DNA of 64,000 bases, from assembly GCF_042665095.1 (NCBI RefSeq), contig NZ_JBHTBV010000009.1; one strand, given 5' to 3'. A program made the translations under genes and the position numbers. This document shows, in pieces, positions 63,408 to 64,000 of the stretch. Origin of the DNA: Gordonibacter pamelaeae. GTDB lineage: Bacteria; Actinomycetota; Coriobacteriia; Coriobacteriales; Eggerthellaceae. The notes under the pieces were generated by a model. That model searched no databases, was not told the origin of the DNA, and saw nothing but the letters and a program-made list of their open reading frames with translations. Within the stretch, counting starts at the first letter, position 1. The number at the start of each line of letters is the position of its first letter.

Positions 63408-63995
63408 ATGACCGAAACAGGCACGGTCAAGACCGTCTGCATGGATGCGGACGAGATCGAGCGGTCGTTGACGCGCATAGCGCATCAGATCCTCGAGGCG
63501 AACAAGGGCGCGGGCAACATTGCGCTCGTCGGCATCGTGACGCGGGGCGATCTGCTCGCCAAGCGCCTGGCCGAGAAGATCGAGGCCATCGAGGGCACGA
63601 AGGTGCCGCTCGGCAAGCTCGACATCAGCTTCTACCGCGACGACTTCGCGACGCACTTCGCCCCCGAGGTGCACTCCACCGACATCTTCTTCGACCTCGA
63701 CGGCAAGGACGTCGTGCTCGTGGACGACGTGCTGTACACCGGCCGCACCATCCGCGCCGCGCTCGACGCGCTCATGGACATCGGCCGCCCCCGGACGGTG
63801 CAGCTGGCCGTGCTGGTGGACCGCGGGCACCGCGAGCTGCCCATCCGCGCCGACTTCGTGGGCAAGAACGTGCCGTCGGCCTCCGGCGAGAACGTGCGCC
63901 TCTTCCTGGAGGAGACGGACGGCAAGTCCGAGGTCGAGATTCTGGAAATCGCACCGGGTTCCCGCGCGGGCTCGGCGCCGCTGGGAGGTGAATAG
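63408..63995 (+). CDS. pyrR: Bifunctional pyr operon regulator / uracil phosphoribosyltransferase PyrR
   Basis: 195 residues. Phosphoribosyltransferase fold with PRPP motif VVLVDDVLYTGRTIRAA, plus IALVGIVTRGDLLAKRL and RPRTVQLAVLVDRGHRELPIRADFVGKNVP, which is PyrR-specific. ATG preceded by GGAAGGGG. It lies behind its own attenuator, so it is autoregulated; the rest of the pyr operon should start just right of the window. Last complete gene. Confidence 0.95.
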   Translation: MTETGTVKTVCMDADEIERSLTRIAHQILEANKGAGNIALVGIVTRGDLLAKRLAEKIEAIEGTKVPLGKLDISFYRDDFATHFAPEVHSTDIFFDLDGKDVVLVDDVLYTGRTIRAALDALMDIGRPRTVQLAVLVDRGHRELPIRADFVGKNVPSASGENVRLFLEETDGKSEVEILEIAPGSRAGSAPLGGE

Positions 63996-64000
63996 GGCAT

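Overview
The window is about 68-70% G+C throughout, except for one AT-richer patch at about 32.7-33.9 kb. It carries anaerobic chemistry: selenocysteine formate dehydrogenase, ferredoxin-linked 2-oxoacid oxidoreductase, double-cubane iron-sulfur reductases and several radical/Fe-S enzymes. It also has a class B sortase with an LPXTG-like substrate, a eukaryote-type Ser/Thr kinase and XRE/GntR/LytTR regulators. This mix fits an anaerobic high-GC actinobacterium of the Coriobacteriia (Eggerthella/Gordonibacter type). That placement is inference from gene content and composition only. A perfect parS site suggests the window lies on the origin-proximal part of the chromosome.

Layout. 0-5.4 kb: tail of a probable DnaG primase, NfeD plus SPFH membrane-domain pair, then def-fmt-rsmB. 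5.4-7.8 kb: a double-headed GntR regulator convergent with an EAL phosphodiesterase. 8.1-16.3 kb: a near mirror-image operon in which two XRE-cupin regulator/AMP-forming acid-CoA ligase pairs flank a P-loop ATPase and a four-subunit 2-oxoacid:ferredoxin oxidoreductase. 16.4-23.2 kb: an ArfB-like ribosome-rescue factor, a DEAD-box helicase, a flavodoxin with a MerR-type promoter, AraC and TetR regulators, parS, an SDR and an aldo/keto reductase. 23.3-32 kb: lipoprotein, XRE protein with Ser/Thr kinase, APC permease, LytTR response regulator, GH3 glycosidase and a membrane protein. 32.1-33.6 kb: a serine recombinase and two broken, AT-rich F420-hydrogenase-beta-like genes, ending beside tRNA-Sec.

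33.9-58.5 kb is dominated by selenium and formate biology. It holds tRNA-Sec (selC), selB and selA, a formate/nitrite channel, and a cluster of two double-cubane reductases, their activase and a DUF3343 protein. It continues with a cysteine desulfurase, YedF, a second DUF3343 protein, and selD, which itself has an in-frame UGA at codon 18. An NhaC antiporter, a selenocysteine FDH-N-type formate dehydrogenase (UGA at codon 200 with a recognisable SECIS), fdhE and fdhD follow, then an extradiol-dioxygenase-like/AMMECR1 fusion with its radical SAM partner. Working model: the desulfurase, YedF and DUF3343 proteins mobilise and carry selenium to SelD, SelA/SelB/selC decode UGA, and the product is formate dehydrogenase fed by the formate channel.

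58.5-64 kb: a membrane protein, a frameshifted PAS-GGDEF-EAL gene, sortase with its SPKTG-anchored substrate, and pyrR behind a PyrR-type attenuator. Many genes or operons are followed by long, nearly perfect GC hairpins, several lacking U-tracts.
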